Below, in pieces: positions 16,987 through 25,834 of a stretch of DNA of 64,000 nucleotides. The notes below the pieces were generated by a model, which did not search any database, was not told the DNA's origin, and worked only from the letters and a program-made list of their open reading frames with translations. The stretch covers positions 230,713-294,712 of the forward strand of contig UQZN01000001.1 in NCBI GenBank assembly GCA_900545535.1, written 5' to 3'. How positions within the stretch are numbered: the first letter of the stretch is position 1; every line of letters starts with the position of its first letter. This stretch comes from an uncultured Phascolarctobacterium sp. Its GTDB lineage: Bacteria > Bacillota > Negativicutes > Acidaminococcales > Acidaminococcaceae. The position numbers were made by a program, and so were the translations under genes.

Positions 16987-19900
16987 ATGATTGATTTATA
17001 CAAAGTACCGTTAGGGTTAACAGCCAGAAATTTTTTTGCGGCTGCAGCAGAAAAAAACTACAGTTATGATGAAGCGTTGCTGGTGCTGCCCAGCAGACTG
17101 CTTGTTGAGCATACCCGCAAAGTAAGCAGGGGGCAGGCAGTAAGTTTTGAATATTTGACCAACCGTATCGTAACCTTGAACAGACGGCTGCTGGATCTAC
17201 CGGCAGAGGCTAAACTGGAGCTGATCTCCCGTCGGACGCAGGAACTATTAGTAGGCGATTTACTGCATCAGCTCAGCAAGCTGCAGGGACTGGACTATTT
17301 TAGCAAACTGGCTGATAAAGAAGGCTTTATCAAAGCTATTACCGGGCTTTTGGGGCAGCTTTCCCGCAGCGGTTCGACGCAGGAAGAAATTACTACGGCG
17401 CTGCTGGAATGGGAAGAACGTAATCCGGCCTATGTAATGAAGGACCGTGAAGTAGCGGCTTTATATAATCTTTACCGTAATAAGCTGAAACAGAAGAACT
17501 GGTACGATGTGGAAGGACTGTACCGTTTGGCGGCGGCAGTTTTAGAGAAGCCGCAGGCCAGCTTGCCGTGGCAGCATTTGTATTTCAGTGAATTTTATCA
17601 TTTTGACGCCTTGCAGCGGCTGATCATCAAGGCGTTGTCTGCGCATTGCCAGATCAGTATCGGCTTGATGTATGAGCCGAAGCGTCCGGAAATATTTGCT
17701 GCTGTAGAACGCAGTTATGGTTATTTGAGCGGTTTTGCCGGGCAGGCAGAGCTGAGCCAGGAGGCTGTAGAGCGCAAGCCTGCCTTGCAGCATTTAGTTG
17801 ACAATTTGGGGCGCAGCGGTTGTTCGCCTCTGGCTGCTGCTGACGGTATAGAATTTATTGAAGCGGGTGACAGTGAGAGTGAAGTGCGGGCTGTGCTGCG
17901 CTCGATCAAGGAAAAGCTGCAGACCGGAGCTGCTTATGGCGATTTTCTGGTTGCTGTACGTGATTTTAATACTTACAGCGGCATCAGAGCTGTTTGTGAC
18001 GAATATGGCCTTCCAGTGACTTTACCTGCGGCGGCTCCTTTAAGTGCGCAGCCTGTCTGTGAATTTCTGCGCCTGCTGCTTGCCGTGGCCGCAGGCGGCA
18101 GCGAAGCTGTTGCTGCCTATTGGCGTCTGCTGAAATGCGGCGTTGTCAAAATGGTCTATGGTTTTGATGGCGAACAGCTTAACAGATTAAAGCAGGATCA
18201 TTTATACAGCAGCCTGCAGCAGCTGCGCAAGGCTGTTGCGGATAAAATTGACGAAATAGGGACTGCGCAGTGGTCGGCTGAGCTGAGCGAGCTGGAGACA
18301 TATCTGGATAAAGTGCCGCGGCGGGCAACGGTGGCTGCTTATGGCGAAGTTTTAAAGGGTGTTTTGGAAGCTTTGGCACTGCCGGAGAAGGTCGGCGCAG
18401 AGTACAGAAAGGGCAGAGCGCAGCTGCGTGAGGTCAAAAATCTGACTGAAACAGTAAGACAGCTTGTGGAAGTGCTTGATACTCTGCAGGAAGATTATCA
18501 AAATGGCGGGTTGGAAAATATTGCCTTGAACGCTGCCGATTACAGCAGATTATTGCTGACTGCCTGTGCCGAACGGCAGGTAGTTTTGACGGCTGCTGAC
18601 AGTGAGGGGATTTTATTCGGCGAAGCGGCAAATTTACAGGGGCTGCTGTTTAAGTATGTATATATTATGGGACTGCGTGAAGGTGAGTTCCCGCGCAGTA
18701 AGAACGAAAGCTGGATCTACAATGACAGTGAACGGGTGGTTTTAAGCAGCGTCGGCGTCGAATTGGAGAATACAGCCTGCGCTTATGCGGAAGATAAGTT
18801 CTTTTTTGCAGCGGTAGCGGCGATGGCGGCAGAAACGCTGACTCTGAGCTGGTACAGTGACGATGCGGCCGGTGCGTCTGCTTATGTGGAAGATGTAGAA
18901 CGTTTATATGCTCCCGGCAGTATTGTAAAATACAGAGCCGGGCGCTGCGGTCTGCAGCAGTCCTTATCAGAGCAGGAGCTGCTGCAGGGATTGGCGCAGG
19001 CTGATCCAGAGCATAACTGGTTGTTGGAGCGGCTGGGAGCTGATTGGCCTCTGCGCAGTAGTATCGAAAAAATACGCAGGCAGGGCGGCAGTATTTATAA
19101 GGGGATCATTGAAGACGAGCGGCTGCAGCGGGCTGTTAATGAAGCTGTAGGCGGTTTTTTCAGTGCCTCTTATTTAGAAACGTATGCCCAGTGCCCCTAC
19201 AGATTTTTGCTGAGCTATGTCTGGAAACAACAACAGTATGAAGAACTTACTGAAACAGTGGAGCCGACAGTAGAAGGCAATCTGCTGCATGACGTTTTAG
19301 CACGCTTTATGGCGTTGCATTTACAGGAAAAGCTGACGAAATATCCGCAAAAGCAGCTTGTAAGTCAGCTTGATGACATTATGACGTCAGTTTGTGAAGA
19401 ATATATTGAAAATAATAAGATCGCCGTTACAGATTTCTGGCCGTCGCAGCGCCGGCGTCTGAATTTGCTGCTGCGCCGCTGGCTGGAACGTGAGCTGGCT
19501 TACCAAAGAGAATGGGAACCTTTTGTGCCGGTAAAGATAGAGTGGGATTTTGGCAAAAATGGTAGTACACCGTTAGCGTTGCCGGTCGCGGGCGGTAAGA
19601 TCTATCTGAATGGCCGCATTGACCGTATTGACAGTGATGGCAGAGGTTTATTCGTTACGGATTACAAACGTGGTGCAACACCGTCAGGCAGCGACTTAAC
19701 AGCCGGCTTAGATCTGCAGATGCCGGTTTATCTGCTGGCACTGGCAGCATTAGAGCCGCAAAATGTCGTACTTGGCGGCGGTTATTATTCCTTGAAGGAA
19801 GCCCGGCGCAAAGGCGGTTTTGCCTTGCAGTCCCTGGGCAAGACGCCTTTTACCATAAATAATAAACCGTTCAGTGAAGGCGCTGACCAGTGGTCTGACT

Positions 19901-20064
19901 TCAGTGATTTTTGCCGCATTACTATCAGAGGTTATGCCGATGCCTTGCATCAGGGTATTTTCCCTCCGGCTCCGCGCAAGAAATGCCCGGAGTTCTGTCC
20001 GGGGAAAGATATTTGCCGCGCCTATGGCAATCTGGCAGCAGAAGGCGGTGAAGACAATGTTTGA
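16987..20064 (+). CDS. addB: AddB/RexB-type subunit of the helicase-nuclease
   Basis: This is the B subunit of the AddAB (RexAB) complex that resects double-strand breaks for RecA loading. At 1025 aa it is shorter than B. subtilis AddB and has no Walker A motif at the N-terminus (ALLVLPSRLLVEHTRK instead), which is RexB-like. The C-terminal PD-(D/E)XK nuclease is intact: GNLLHDVLARF, GRIDRIDSDGRGLFVTDYKRG (about residues 875-895) and LQMPVYLLALA. An iron-sulfur staple is formed by the Cys in YAQCPYRFLL (about 735) and the three in KKCPEFCPGKDICRAYG at the end. The stop overlaps addA by 8 nt. Confidence 0.9.
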   Translation: MIDLYKVPLGLTARNFFAAAAEKNYSYDEALLVLPSRLLVEHTRKVSRGQAVSFEYLTNRIVTLNRRLLDLPAEAKLELISRRTQELLVGDLLHQLSKLQGLDYFSKLADKEGFIKAITGLLGQLSRSGSTQEEITTALLEWEERNPAYVMKDREVAALYNLYRNKLKQKNWYDVEGLYRLAAAVLEKPQASLPWQHLYFSEFYHFDALQRLIIKALSAHCQISIGLMYEPKRPEIFAAVERSYGYLSGFAGQAELSQEAVERKPALQHLVDNLGRSGCSPLAAADGIEFIEAGDSESEVRAVLRSIKEKLQTGAAYGDFLVAVRDFNTYSGIRAVCDEYGLPVTLPAAAPLSAQPVCEFLRLLLAVAAGGSEAVAAYWRLLKCGVVKMVYGFDGEQLNRLKQDHLYSSLQQLRKAVADKIDEIGTAQWSAELSELETYLDKVPRRATVAAYGEVLKGVLEALALPEKVGAEYRKGRAQLREVKNLTETVRQLVEVLDTLQEDYQNGGLENIALNAADYSRLLLTACAERQVVLTAADSEGILFGEAANLQGLLFKYVYIMGLREGEFPRSKNESWIYNDSERVVLSSVGVELENTACAYAEDKFFFAAVAAMAAETLTLSWYSDDAAGASAYVEDVERLYAPGSIVKYRAGRCGLQQSLSEQELLQGLAQADPEHNWLLERLGADWPLRSSIEKIRRQGGSIYKGIIEDERLQRAVNEAVGGFFSASYLETYAQCPYRFLLSYVWKQQQYEELTETVEPTVEGNLLHDVLARFMALHLQEKLTKYPQKQLVSQLDDIMTSVCEEYIENNKIAVTDFWPSQRRRLNLLLRRWLERELAYQREWEPFVPVKIEWDFGKNGSTPLALPVAGGKIYLNGRIDRIDSDGRGLFVTDYKRGATPSGSDLTAGLDLQMPVYLLALAALEPQNVVLGGGYYSLKEARRKGGFALQSLGKTPFTINNKPFSEGADQWSDFSDFCRITIRGYADALHQGIFPPAPRKKCPEFCPGKDICRAYGNLAAEGGEDNV

Positions 20065-23000
20065 TTTTACTAAAGCGCAGCAGGAAGCAATAGATACTCT
20101 TGATCGAAACGTATCTGTTTCAGCCGGTGCCGGCAGCGGAAAGACTCGTGTCCTGGTTGAGCGTTTTGTCAATATTTTAAGGCAGAATCGTGGGCAGAAC
20201 GGTAAAACGGTCACTGCCGCTGATATTCTGGCGATCACCTTTACCCGTAAAGCAGCAGGGGAAATGAAAGAACGCGTACGCAGGCGGTTGGCAGAATTGG
20301 AGCAGGAGGACGTTTTATATGCTTCCTTCTGGCGGCAGCAGCTGGAAATGCTGGAACAGGCACGGATCAATACAATTCATGGCTTCTGCAACAGCCTGCT
20401 GAAAGAAAATCCTGTCGAGGCAGGGCTTGATCCTGCTTTTCAAGTGGCGGAAGAAGTAGAAATGGATGAGTTTTTACTGCGTACGGTGCAGCAGTTTGTC
20501 AAGCAGGGCCTGCGCGGTGGCGACAGTAATATTTTGCGTCTGGCTGACGAATATACGGCGGCTGATCTGGTAAAACAGTTATTGCTGGCTGTCCCCAGGC
20601 TAGATGAAATTTTGGATTTTGGTGATCTGTCGCATCCTTATCAGGAAAGCTTGGCTGCACAAGGAATTTTGCAGGAGCAGCTGCATTATTTTCTGATAGA
20701 GTTGGCAGAAGACAGGACAAAGGTCAAAGCGGCAGGCCACCGTCAAAAGCTGGAGCAGCTGCGTGAGAACCTGCCTCAGCTTTTAGAGGCAGCGGCAGAC
20801 AGCAGCCGTAAAGAAAATATGGCGCTGCTGGAGCGGTATGTGGGCAGCTTGGCAGCGACCAGCAGCGACAAAGCTGTAGTCAAAGCGGCGAAAGAGGTTT
20901 TGCAGAAACTGCGTTTACTGGCGGCTGACAAGGCTGCTTTAGAGCTGCTGCCCTGCTGGCAGCAGGCCTTGACAGACTGCTGTGCTTATCTAAGGCAGCA
21001 GCAGGAACTTAATAACATGCTGGGGTTTGACGACCTGGAAAGCAGAGCATTGGCGCTGCTTTCCAACAATGATCAGGTCTGTGCCAAAAACAGCAGGCGC
21101 TATCAATATATCATGGTCGACGAATTTCAGGATACGAACGAACGGCAGCGGCAGCTGGTGTATTTGCTGTGCGGCGGCAATAAAGATGAATTATACGGCA
21201 GGAAGCTGTTTGTAGTGGGTGATGCCAAACAATCGATTTACCGTTTCCGCGGTGCTGATGTCAGCGTATTTGCCCGCGTGAGACGCGATATAAAAGCCAC
21301 AGGCGGCAGTAATATCGTTTTAGATGATAACTTTCGTACGGTCGATAAAGTGCTGGATCTGTGCAATCTGGCGTTTGCAGCACTATTGGGTGAAGACCGT
21401 GAGCAGGACGTTTATTTTGAAGCCCTGAACGCCAACCGGGCAACAGATCTGCTGCCGGAAATGCTGGCGGTCGCCTATGATAAAGACAGTAAAGACAGCC
21501 GCAGGGAAGCTGAAGCCGCCGTTATAGCGCAGCGGATACTGGAACTGCATAATAGCGAAGCTGTAGCTTATGAAGACATGGTGATACTGCTCAGTGCTTT
21601 GACTACGGCAAAAGGCTTTGCAGCAGCTTTGCAGCAGGCAGGGATACCTTATAATATCGTTGACGGCAAAGGTTTCTATGAACGGCAGGAGATCATTGAC
21701 CTGATCAATCTGCTGGTATTTTTAGAAGACAGCAGCCGCAGTCTGGAACTGGCAGGTGTGCTGCGTTCACCTTATTTTGCAGTGGACGACGAAACACTGA
21801 CTGCGCTTTTTTTAGAGCTGAACGGCAAGGGACAGGAGGCAGCGAACCTGTGGCAATTGCTGCAGCAGGATAACTGGCGTTTAGTGAGCGGCAGCCAGAG
21901 AGAAGGTTTGCAGCAGGCTGCCGGAGTATTGCGTGAGCTGCGGCAGTGCGCCCTTGTGATGGCTCTGCCGGAATTGCTGCATACCATTGTGAAAAGTTTG
22001 CAGCTGGAGCCGCTTTTGGCAGCGCAGGACTTTGGTATGGAAAAACTGGCCAATGTCAAAAAAATGATCTCTCTGGCCGAGGCTTATACCACAGAAAAAC
22101 ACGGGACGCTGGCGGATTATCTGCTGCGTCTGCAGCAGCTGCGGCTGGCCTCGGCAAGAGAGGCGTCTGCGGCTGACACGGCTGGCGGCACTTCGGTAAC
22201 GATCATGACGATCCATAAATCCAAAGGACTGGAATTTCCTGTAGTCTTTGTACCGGCACTGGATGCCAGGGGCAAGGGCGATACGGATATGCTGCGGTTC
22301 AATGCCGCAGTTGGGCTGGGGATAAAAGTCGATCTAGGCGGCGAATTACAGGATACCAGCGTTATGACGGAAATCAAGGAAATCGAAAAGCAGCTGGATA
22401 CTTCTGAAAAACAGCGGCAGTTATATGTAGCTATGACAAGAGCTCAGGACAGGCTGATCCTTTCAGGGGCATATGACAGCGGCAGCAGAAGTAAAAGCGA
22501 GACATGGTTCAGCAGTCTGCGTAATATTTTGCAGGACTATGATCAGTTCCTGCTGAAGGAATATAAAGCGGCTGAGGTAAAGCCTGCCGTTAGCGCAGCA
22601 GCAACAGCTGATACAATTTTGGTCTCAGGCGAACTGCTACAGCGTATCCAGCCGTTACCAGAGTATGGGCTGGCCTGGCAGCACAGCTTATCGGCAACGG
22701 CGCTGCAAACTTATCTCTACTGTCCACGTTGTTATTATTACCAGTATATTTTGCAGATGCCAGGCTATGAAATGCAGAAGGAAGCCGGAGCTGAGCGCTA
22801 TTTGCCAGCCTCCCTGCAAGGCGAGGTAATTCATAAGGCCCTGGAGCTGCTGGTACATGGGTATGAACCGCAGCAGGCCTTTACAGCGGCGCTGCAGGCT
22901 TATAAGGTGCAGGGAAGTGCAGACAGAGCGCATGAGATCTATTGGCACTATCTTAACGGGCCGCTCTATCAAAAGCTGCAGCAGAAGGAACGTAAAGCGG

Positions 23001-23404
23001 AAATCAGCTTTAGCCTGCCGCTGCTGCGTGAGTATGGCGTTGACGCTGCCTTTACTGGTTATATTGACTGTACTGTCTTTAACGGTGACGGGACTCTGAC
23101 CATTATCGATTATAAGACCGGCTTGCCGCCGGGTGAAGATGAGCCGCAGCAGGGGTATATTTATCAGCTGGCTCTCTATAAAAAGGCCGCCGCCGAATTA
23201 TGGCAGCAGCCTGTCAAAATGGCGGAGCTGCATTTTCTGCAAAACAATTCCTGCTGGCAATTGTCAGTCCACAGCGATGTGTTGGCGGAAGCTGCCGATT
23301 TATGTAAGGAAATTTTTGCCAAACGTACAGAATGTGAATTTGCTGTGAAAAACAAATATTGTCAAAACTGTCAGTTTGCTTACTTTTGCCCGAAGCACGA
23401 ATAA
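20057..23404 (+). CDS. addA: AddA helicase-nuclease subunit
   Basis: This is the UvrD-type ATP-dependent helicase plus nuclease of AddAB. The 1115-aa protein carries Walker A AGAGSGKTRVLVER (residue 23 onward), ITFTRKAAGEMKERV, TIHGFCNSLL, Walker B MVDEFQDTNERQ (about 354), VGDAKQSIYRFRGADV, LDDNFRT, IHKSKGLEFPVVFVP and LYVAMTRAQDRLI (about 788). The C-terminal nuclease has GEVIHKALELL, GYIDCTVFNGDGTL and IIDYKTG. Unusually, Cys residues flank this nuclease too (YLYCPRCYYYQYI, then KYCQNCQFAYFC at the end), matching the four-Cys iron-sulfur pattern usually found in AddB. The start is ATG 20057, overlapping addB. Confidence 0.95.
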   Translation: MFDFTKAQQEAIDTLDRNVSVSAGAGSGKTRVLVERFVNILRQNRGQNGKTVTAADILAITFTRKAAGEMKERVRRRLAELEQEDVLYASFWRQQLEMLEQARINTIHGFCNSLLKENPVEAGLDPAFQVAEEVEMDEFLLRTVQQFVKQGLRGGDSNILRLADEYTAADLVKQLLLAVPRLDEILDFGDLSHPYQESLAAQGILQEQLHYFLIELAEDRTKVKAAGHRQKLEQLRENLPQLLEAAADSSRKENMALLERYVGSLAATSSDKAVVKAAKEVLQKLRLLAADKAALELLPCWQQALTDCCAYLRQQQELNNMLGFDDLESRALALLSNNDQVCAKNSRRYQYIMVDEFQDTNERQRQLVYLLCGGNKDELYGRKLFVVGDAKQSIYRFRGADVSVFARVRRDIKATGGSNIVLDDNFRTVDKVLDLCNLAFAALLGEDREQDVYFEALNANRATDLLPEMLAVAYDKDSKDSRREAEAAVIAQRILELHNSEAVAYEDMVILLSALTTAKGFAAALQQAGIPYNIVDGKGFYERQEIIDLINLLVFLEDSSRSLELAGVLRSPYFAVDDETLTALFLELNGKGQEAANLWQLLQQDNWRLVSGSQREGLQQAAGVLRELRQCALVMALPELLHTIVKSLQLEPLLAAQDFGMEKLANVKKMISLAEAYTTEKHGTLADYLLRLQQLRLASAREASAADTAGGTSVTIMTIHKSKGLEFPVVFVPALDARGKGDTDMLRFNAAVGLGIKVDLGGELQDTSVMTEIKEIEKQLDTSEKQRQLYVAMTRAQDRLILSGAYDSGSRSKSETWFSSLRNILQDYDQFLLKEYKAAEVKPAVSAAATADTILVSGELLQRIQPLPEYGLAWQHSLSATALQTYLYCPRCYYYQYILQMPGYEMQKEAGAERYLPASLQGEVIHKALELLVHGYEPQQAFTAALQAYKVQGSADRAHEIYWHYLNGPLYQKLQQKERKAEISFSLPLLREYGVDAAFTGYIDCTVFNGDGTLTIIDYKTGLPPGEDEPQQGYIYQLALYKKAAAELWQQPVKMAELHFLQNNSCWQLSVHSDVLAEAADLCKEIFAKRTECEFAVKNKYCQNCQFAYFCPKHE

Positions 23405-23420
23405 ACAGCTAAAAATTAAT

Positions 23421-23459
23421 AAATAAAAAACGTCTGTGAATACAGGCGTTTTTTATTTA
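23421..23459 (+). terminator. intrinsic terminator after addA
   Basis: A 17-bp stem with one G-T pair (23421-23437 with 23442-23458), a GAAT loop and A/T-rich flanks lies 16 nt after the stop. Confidence 0.88.
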
Positions 23460-23990
23460 CCCATAAGGGTTAAAATTTAATATTTTCACAGGTTAAAGAA
23501 ACCTAAGAATGACGATACATACAGTATTTTTAATATTACTATTCGCATGTATAAATAAACCACAAACATTCCTGATACTTAAGAAGAATGGCAAAATATC
23601 ACAATAAATTAAATGCTGGATTAATTATGTAAATAAAGATATCTTGCATACTAAAAACAAATATGTTATTATATTTAAAAATATCTATGAAGGAAAATAA
23701 TAATTTAAAAATACAAACTTTTTTCAATAATGTGAATTAAAATTTACAAATTATAAAATATTGCAATAAAAGAATGATAGAAACTATCTGACAGAGATAT
23801 TTTGTTTTTTAAAGGTGCAACTGACGGGTGTCATTACCAGGTAACATAACAACGCCAAAACCTTGGCGCTACATAACGGATGCCCCGATGAATATAAAGC
23901 TCAAATGCCAGATAAGGGAGTGGTACAGTGAAAATTCCATTAAACTAAAGCTCAGACCAAAAAAATATTCTGAGTTTGGGGTGATCTGCT
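23460..23990. other. AT-rich intergenic region
   Basis: About 530 bp much richer in A+T than the neighbouring genes, especially 23520-23820. I see no gene here: the open frames lack ribosome sites and family features. The less AT-rich part from 23815 contains a small hairpin around 23852-23870 (GCCAAAACCTTGGC) and leads into the next small gene. Confidence 0.5.
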
Positions 23991-24188
23991 ATGAAAGAAA
24001 AAGAAATGATAAACACAATCGAAACAAAAGCCAAAAGTATTGTTGGTTCGCTGGTGATGACCTGTCCGGTCTGCGGCAAAGAATTTGTCTGCAATAAAGC
24101 GCATCATGTTTATACGGCTTTGATCAAAAGAAAGCGCTACTATTATTGCAGGTACTCCTGCTTTAAAAACAGACCTGGCGCTAAGTAA
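23991..24188 (+). CDS. small zinc-ribbon-like protein, unknown
   Basis: This is a 65-aa basic protein with a probable zinc-binding pattern: MTCPVCGKEFVCNKAHHVYT (CxxC, then C, HH) followed by RYYYCRYSCFKNRPG (CxxxC). Small proteins of this kind are common in mobile elements and as DNA-binding accessory factors, but I do not recognise this one. GGGGTGA lies 7 nt before the ATG. It sits alone in a low-GC gap with no phage or transposon gene next to it. Alternative explanation: a relic of a lost element. Confidence 0.5.
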   Translation: MKEKEMINTIETKAKSIVGSLVMTCPVCGKEFVCNKAHHVYTALIKRKRYYYCRYSCFKNRPGAK

Positions 24189-24244
24189 ATTTCCAGTGAT
24201 GATTTTGCTAGTAACATGGAAATGTTTTAGTTAAGATATAATTT

Positions 24245-24267
24245 CCCCGGCTGCCTGACAGTCGGGG
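24245..24267. other. GC-rich hairpin in intergenic region
   Basis: CCCCGGCTG pairs with CAGTCGGGG (one G-T pair) around a 5-nt loop in otherwise AT-rich sequence. There is no T-tract, so it may be a weak terminator for the small zinc-ribbon gene or a leader structure. Confidence 0.4.
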
Positions 24268-24297
24268 GATTAATATATTGAATTTTAAATAACTGAA

Positions 24298-24338
24298 GGA
24301 CGGCGGAACTTGAAGAAAGTTTCACTGTCTTTTTTTAT
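24298..24338 (+). terminator. terminator-like hairpin upstream of the ABC operon
   Basis: An imperfect stem (GACGG.CGGAACTT with AAGTT..CTGTC) is followed by a run of eight T. It lies 117 nt before the binding-protein gene, upstream of the presumed promoter, so it probably ends upstream transcription. Confidence 0.55.
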
Positions 24339-24349
24339 TGCGCAAATTT

Positions 24350-24377
24350 TTATAACAAACTTTACAAAGCTTTAACA
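24350..24377 (+). promoter_or_regulatory. PhoP-box-like direct repeats
   Basis: Three hexamers TTATAA (24350), TTTACA (24361) and TTAACA (24372) are spaced exactly 11 bp apart, the layout of PhoP boxes in Firmicutes. They lie just upstream of a plausible -35/-10 (TTTAGA 24387-24392, TATCAT 24409-24414). Control by phosphate starvation would suit a glycerol-phosphate importer; this is inference. Confidence 0.4.
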
Positions 24378-24454
24378 AAAACAGCGTTTAGATTTAATCA
24401 AAATCAGCTATCATACATAACAGAGCTCGGAACTAAAAAATGTGGAGGGTAGGA

Positions 24455-25765
24455 ATGATGATGAAAAAGAAAATTGCGGCTCTGCTTTTGGCAGCTGCCA
24501 GCGCGATGGTCTTTACAGGCTGCGGCAGCAGCGATAACCAATCTAAAGGCAGTGTTGAGAAAAAGGTGCAGATCGAATATTGGCATGTAGCTTCCGAAAG
24601 CTTTGGCGGTGCGACAGTCAAAGAACTGGTAGCTGACTTTAATGCCAAACATCCTAATATCCAGGTCGTAGAAAAATATAATCCTGATATGTATAAAGGC
24701 CTGACCCAAAATCTGCAGGCAGCTATCGCTTCCGGCAAAAATCCAGACGTTGTACAGATGGGCTGGTCGTATTTGAACTATGCCGCTGAAAATCTTAAAT
24801 ATACTAACCTGCAGTCAACGATCGAAAAGCAGGCTCCTGAAGATAAAAATTTCCTGAAAGACAATTATCTGCCTAATGTTCTGGCTTTAGCTCAGACTGA
24901 CGACGGCAAACAAATTGGTATCCCGTATTCTATCAGCGTACCGGTGCTGTTCTATAATCCTGAAATCTTTACCGCGGCAGGACTTGATCCCAATAACCCG
25001 CCTAAAACCTGGAAAGAGGTAGTGAGCGCGGCGAAACAGATCAAAGACAAGACCGGTAATATGGGCTTCTTTATGCAGGAATATGCTGATAACTGGACTC
25101 AACAGGCTATCATCGAATCCAATGGCGGCTCGATGCTGAAAAATGAAGGCGGCAAGGTCAAAGCCGGCTTTGATACACCCGAAGCCGCAGAAGCCTATCA
25201 ACTGCTGGCAGATATGGTAAAAGACGGCAGCGGCCTGCATGCTACCAATGAAGAAGGCTTCCAGGCTTATCTGTCCGGCAAGCTGGGCATGGTTTGTACT
25301 ACGATCGGCAAACGTGCCAATTTTGAAAAAAGCGCCAAGTTTAAAGTCATGGCTGCTCCTTTCCCGCAGTTTGAAGGCAAAGAATTGAAAGTCCCTGCCG
25401 GCGGCAACTTCCTGATGCTGTTCTCTAAAGATGCTGATAAACAGAAAGCCGCCTGGGAATTTATCAAATATATCGAATCTCCTGAAGCTCTGGCTAAATG
25501 GAGTACCGGCACCGGTTATCTGCCGCCGCGTAAAGGGGTGGCCGAAGATCCAAACGGTTTCAAAAAGATGATCGAAGAAAACAAAAATATCCAGGTCGCT
25601 TTGTCCACGATGCCTAATCTGGTAAAATGGGCCAGCTTCCCCGGCGCTAACGGCCTGCAGGCCGAGCAGCTTTTGATCGACGCCCGCGATATTATTCTGA
25701 GCGGTAAAGAAACTGCTGCGCAGGCTCTGCACGAAACGTCAGAAAAGATCAATAACTTATTGTAA
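24455..25765 (+). CDS. ABC transporter substrate-binding lipoprotein (UgpB-like)
   Basis: This is the extracytoplasmic solute-binding protein of a carbohydrate/glycerol-phosphate (CUT1) importer. A lipoprotein signal peptide is clear: KKK, a hydrophobic core, then the lipobox FTGC. The mature part starts with IEYWHVASESFGGATVKELV and contains AAIASGKNPDVVQMGW, TWKEVVSAAKQI and YLSGKLGMVCTTIG, all usual in UgpB/MalE relatives. Similarity to UgpB (sn-glycerol-3-phosphate) is the best guess, but maltose- or other sugar-binding proteins look alike. GGAGGG at 24444-24449 supports the ATG triplet starting at 24455. Confidence 0.85.
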   Translation: MMMKKKIAALLLAAASAMVFTGCGSSDNQSKGSVEKKVQIEYWHVASESFGGATVKELVADFNAKHPNIQVVEKYNPDMYKGLTQNLQAAIASGKNPDVVQMGWSYLNYAAENLKYTNLQSTIEKQAPEDKNFLKDNYLPNVLALAQTDDGKQIGIPYSISVPVLFYNPEIFTAAGLDPNNPPKTWKEVVSAAKQIKDKTGNMGFFMQEYADNWTQQAIIESNGGSMLKNEGGKVKAGFDTPEAAEAYQLLADMVKDGSGLHATNEEGFQAYLSGKLGMVCTTIGKRANFEKSAKFKVMAAPFPQFEGKELKVPAGGNFLMLFSKDADKQKAAWEFIKYIESPEALAKWSTGTGYLPPRKGVAEDPNGFKKMIEENKNIQVALSTMPNLVKWASFPGANGLQAEQLLIDARDIILSGKETAAQALHETSEKINNLL

Positions 25766-25782
25766 TACTAATGTTTGAACCG

Positions 25783-25817
25783 ATCAGGGTGCTGCTTGCT
25801 GCGGCATCCTGATTTTT
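25783..25817 (+). promoter_or_regulatory. intercistronic stem-loop after the binding-protein gene
   Basis: A 13-bp stem (25783-25795 with 25801-25813) with a 5-nt loop, followed by TTTTA, lies between the binding protein and permease genes. Such hairpins commonly stabilise the upstream mRNA or cause partial termination, so that binding protein is made in excess over permease. Confidence 0.7.
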
Positions 25818-25834
25818 ACCAAAGGAGAGTTGTT

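Noticed and set aside
23828..24097. Open frame of 89 codons overlapping the zinc-ribbon gene
   Set aside because: GTG start without ribosome site, no recognisable pattern, and the other frame has the CxxC/CxxxC signature and a ribosome site.
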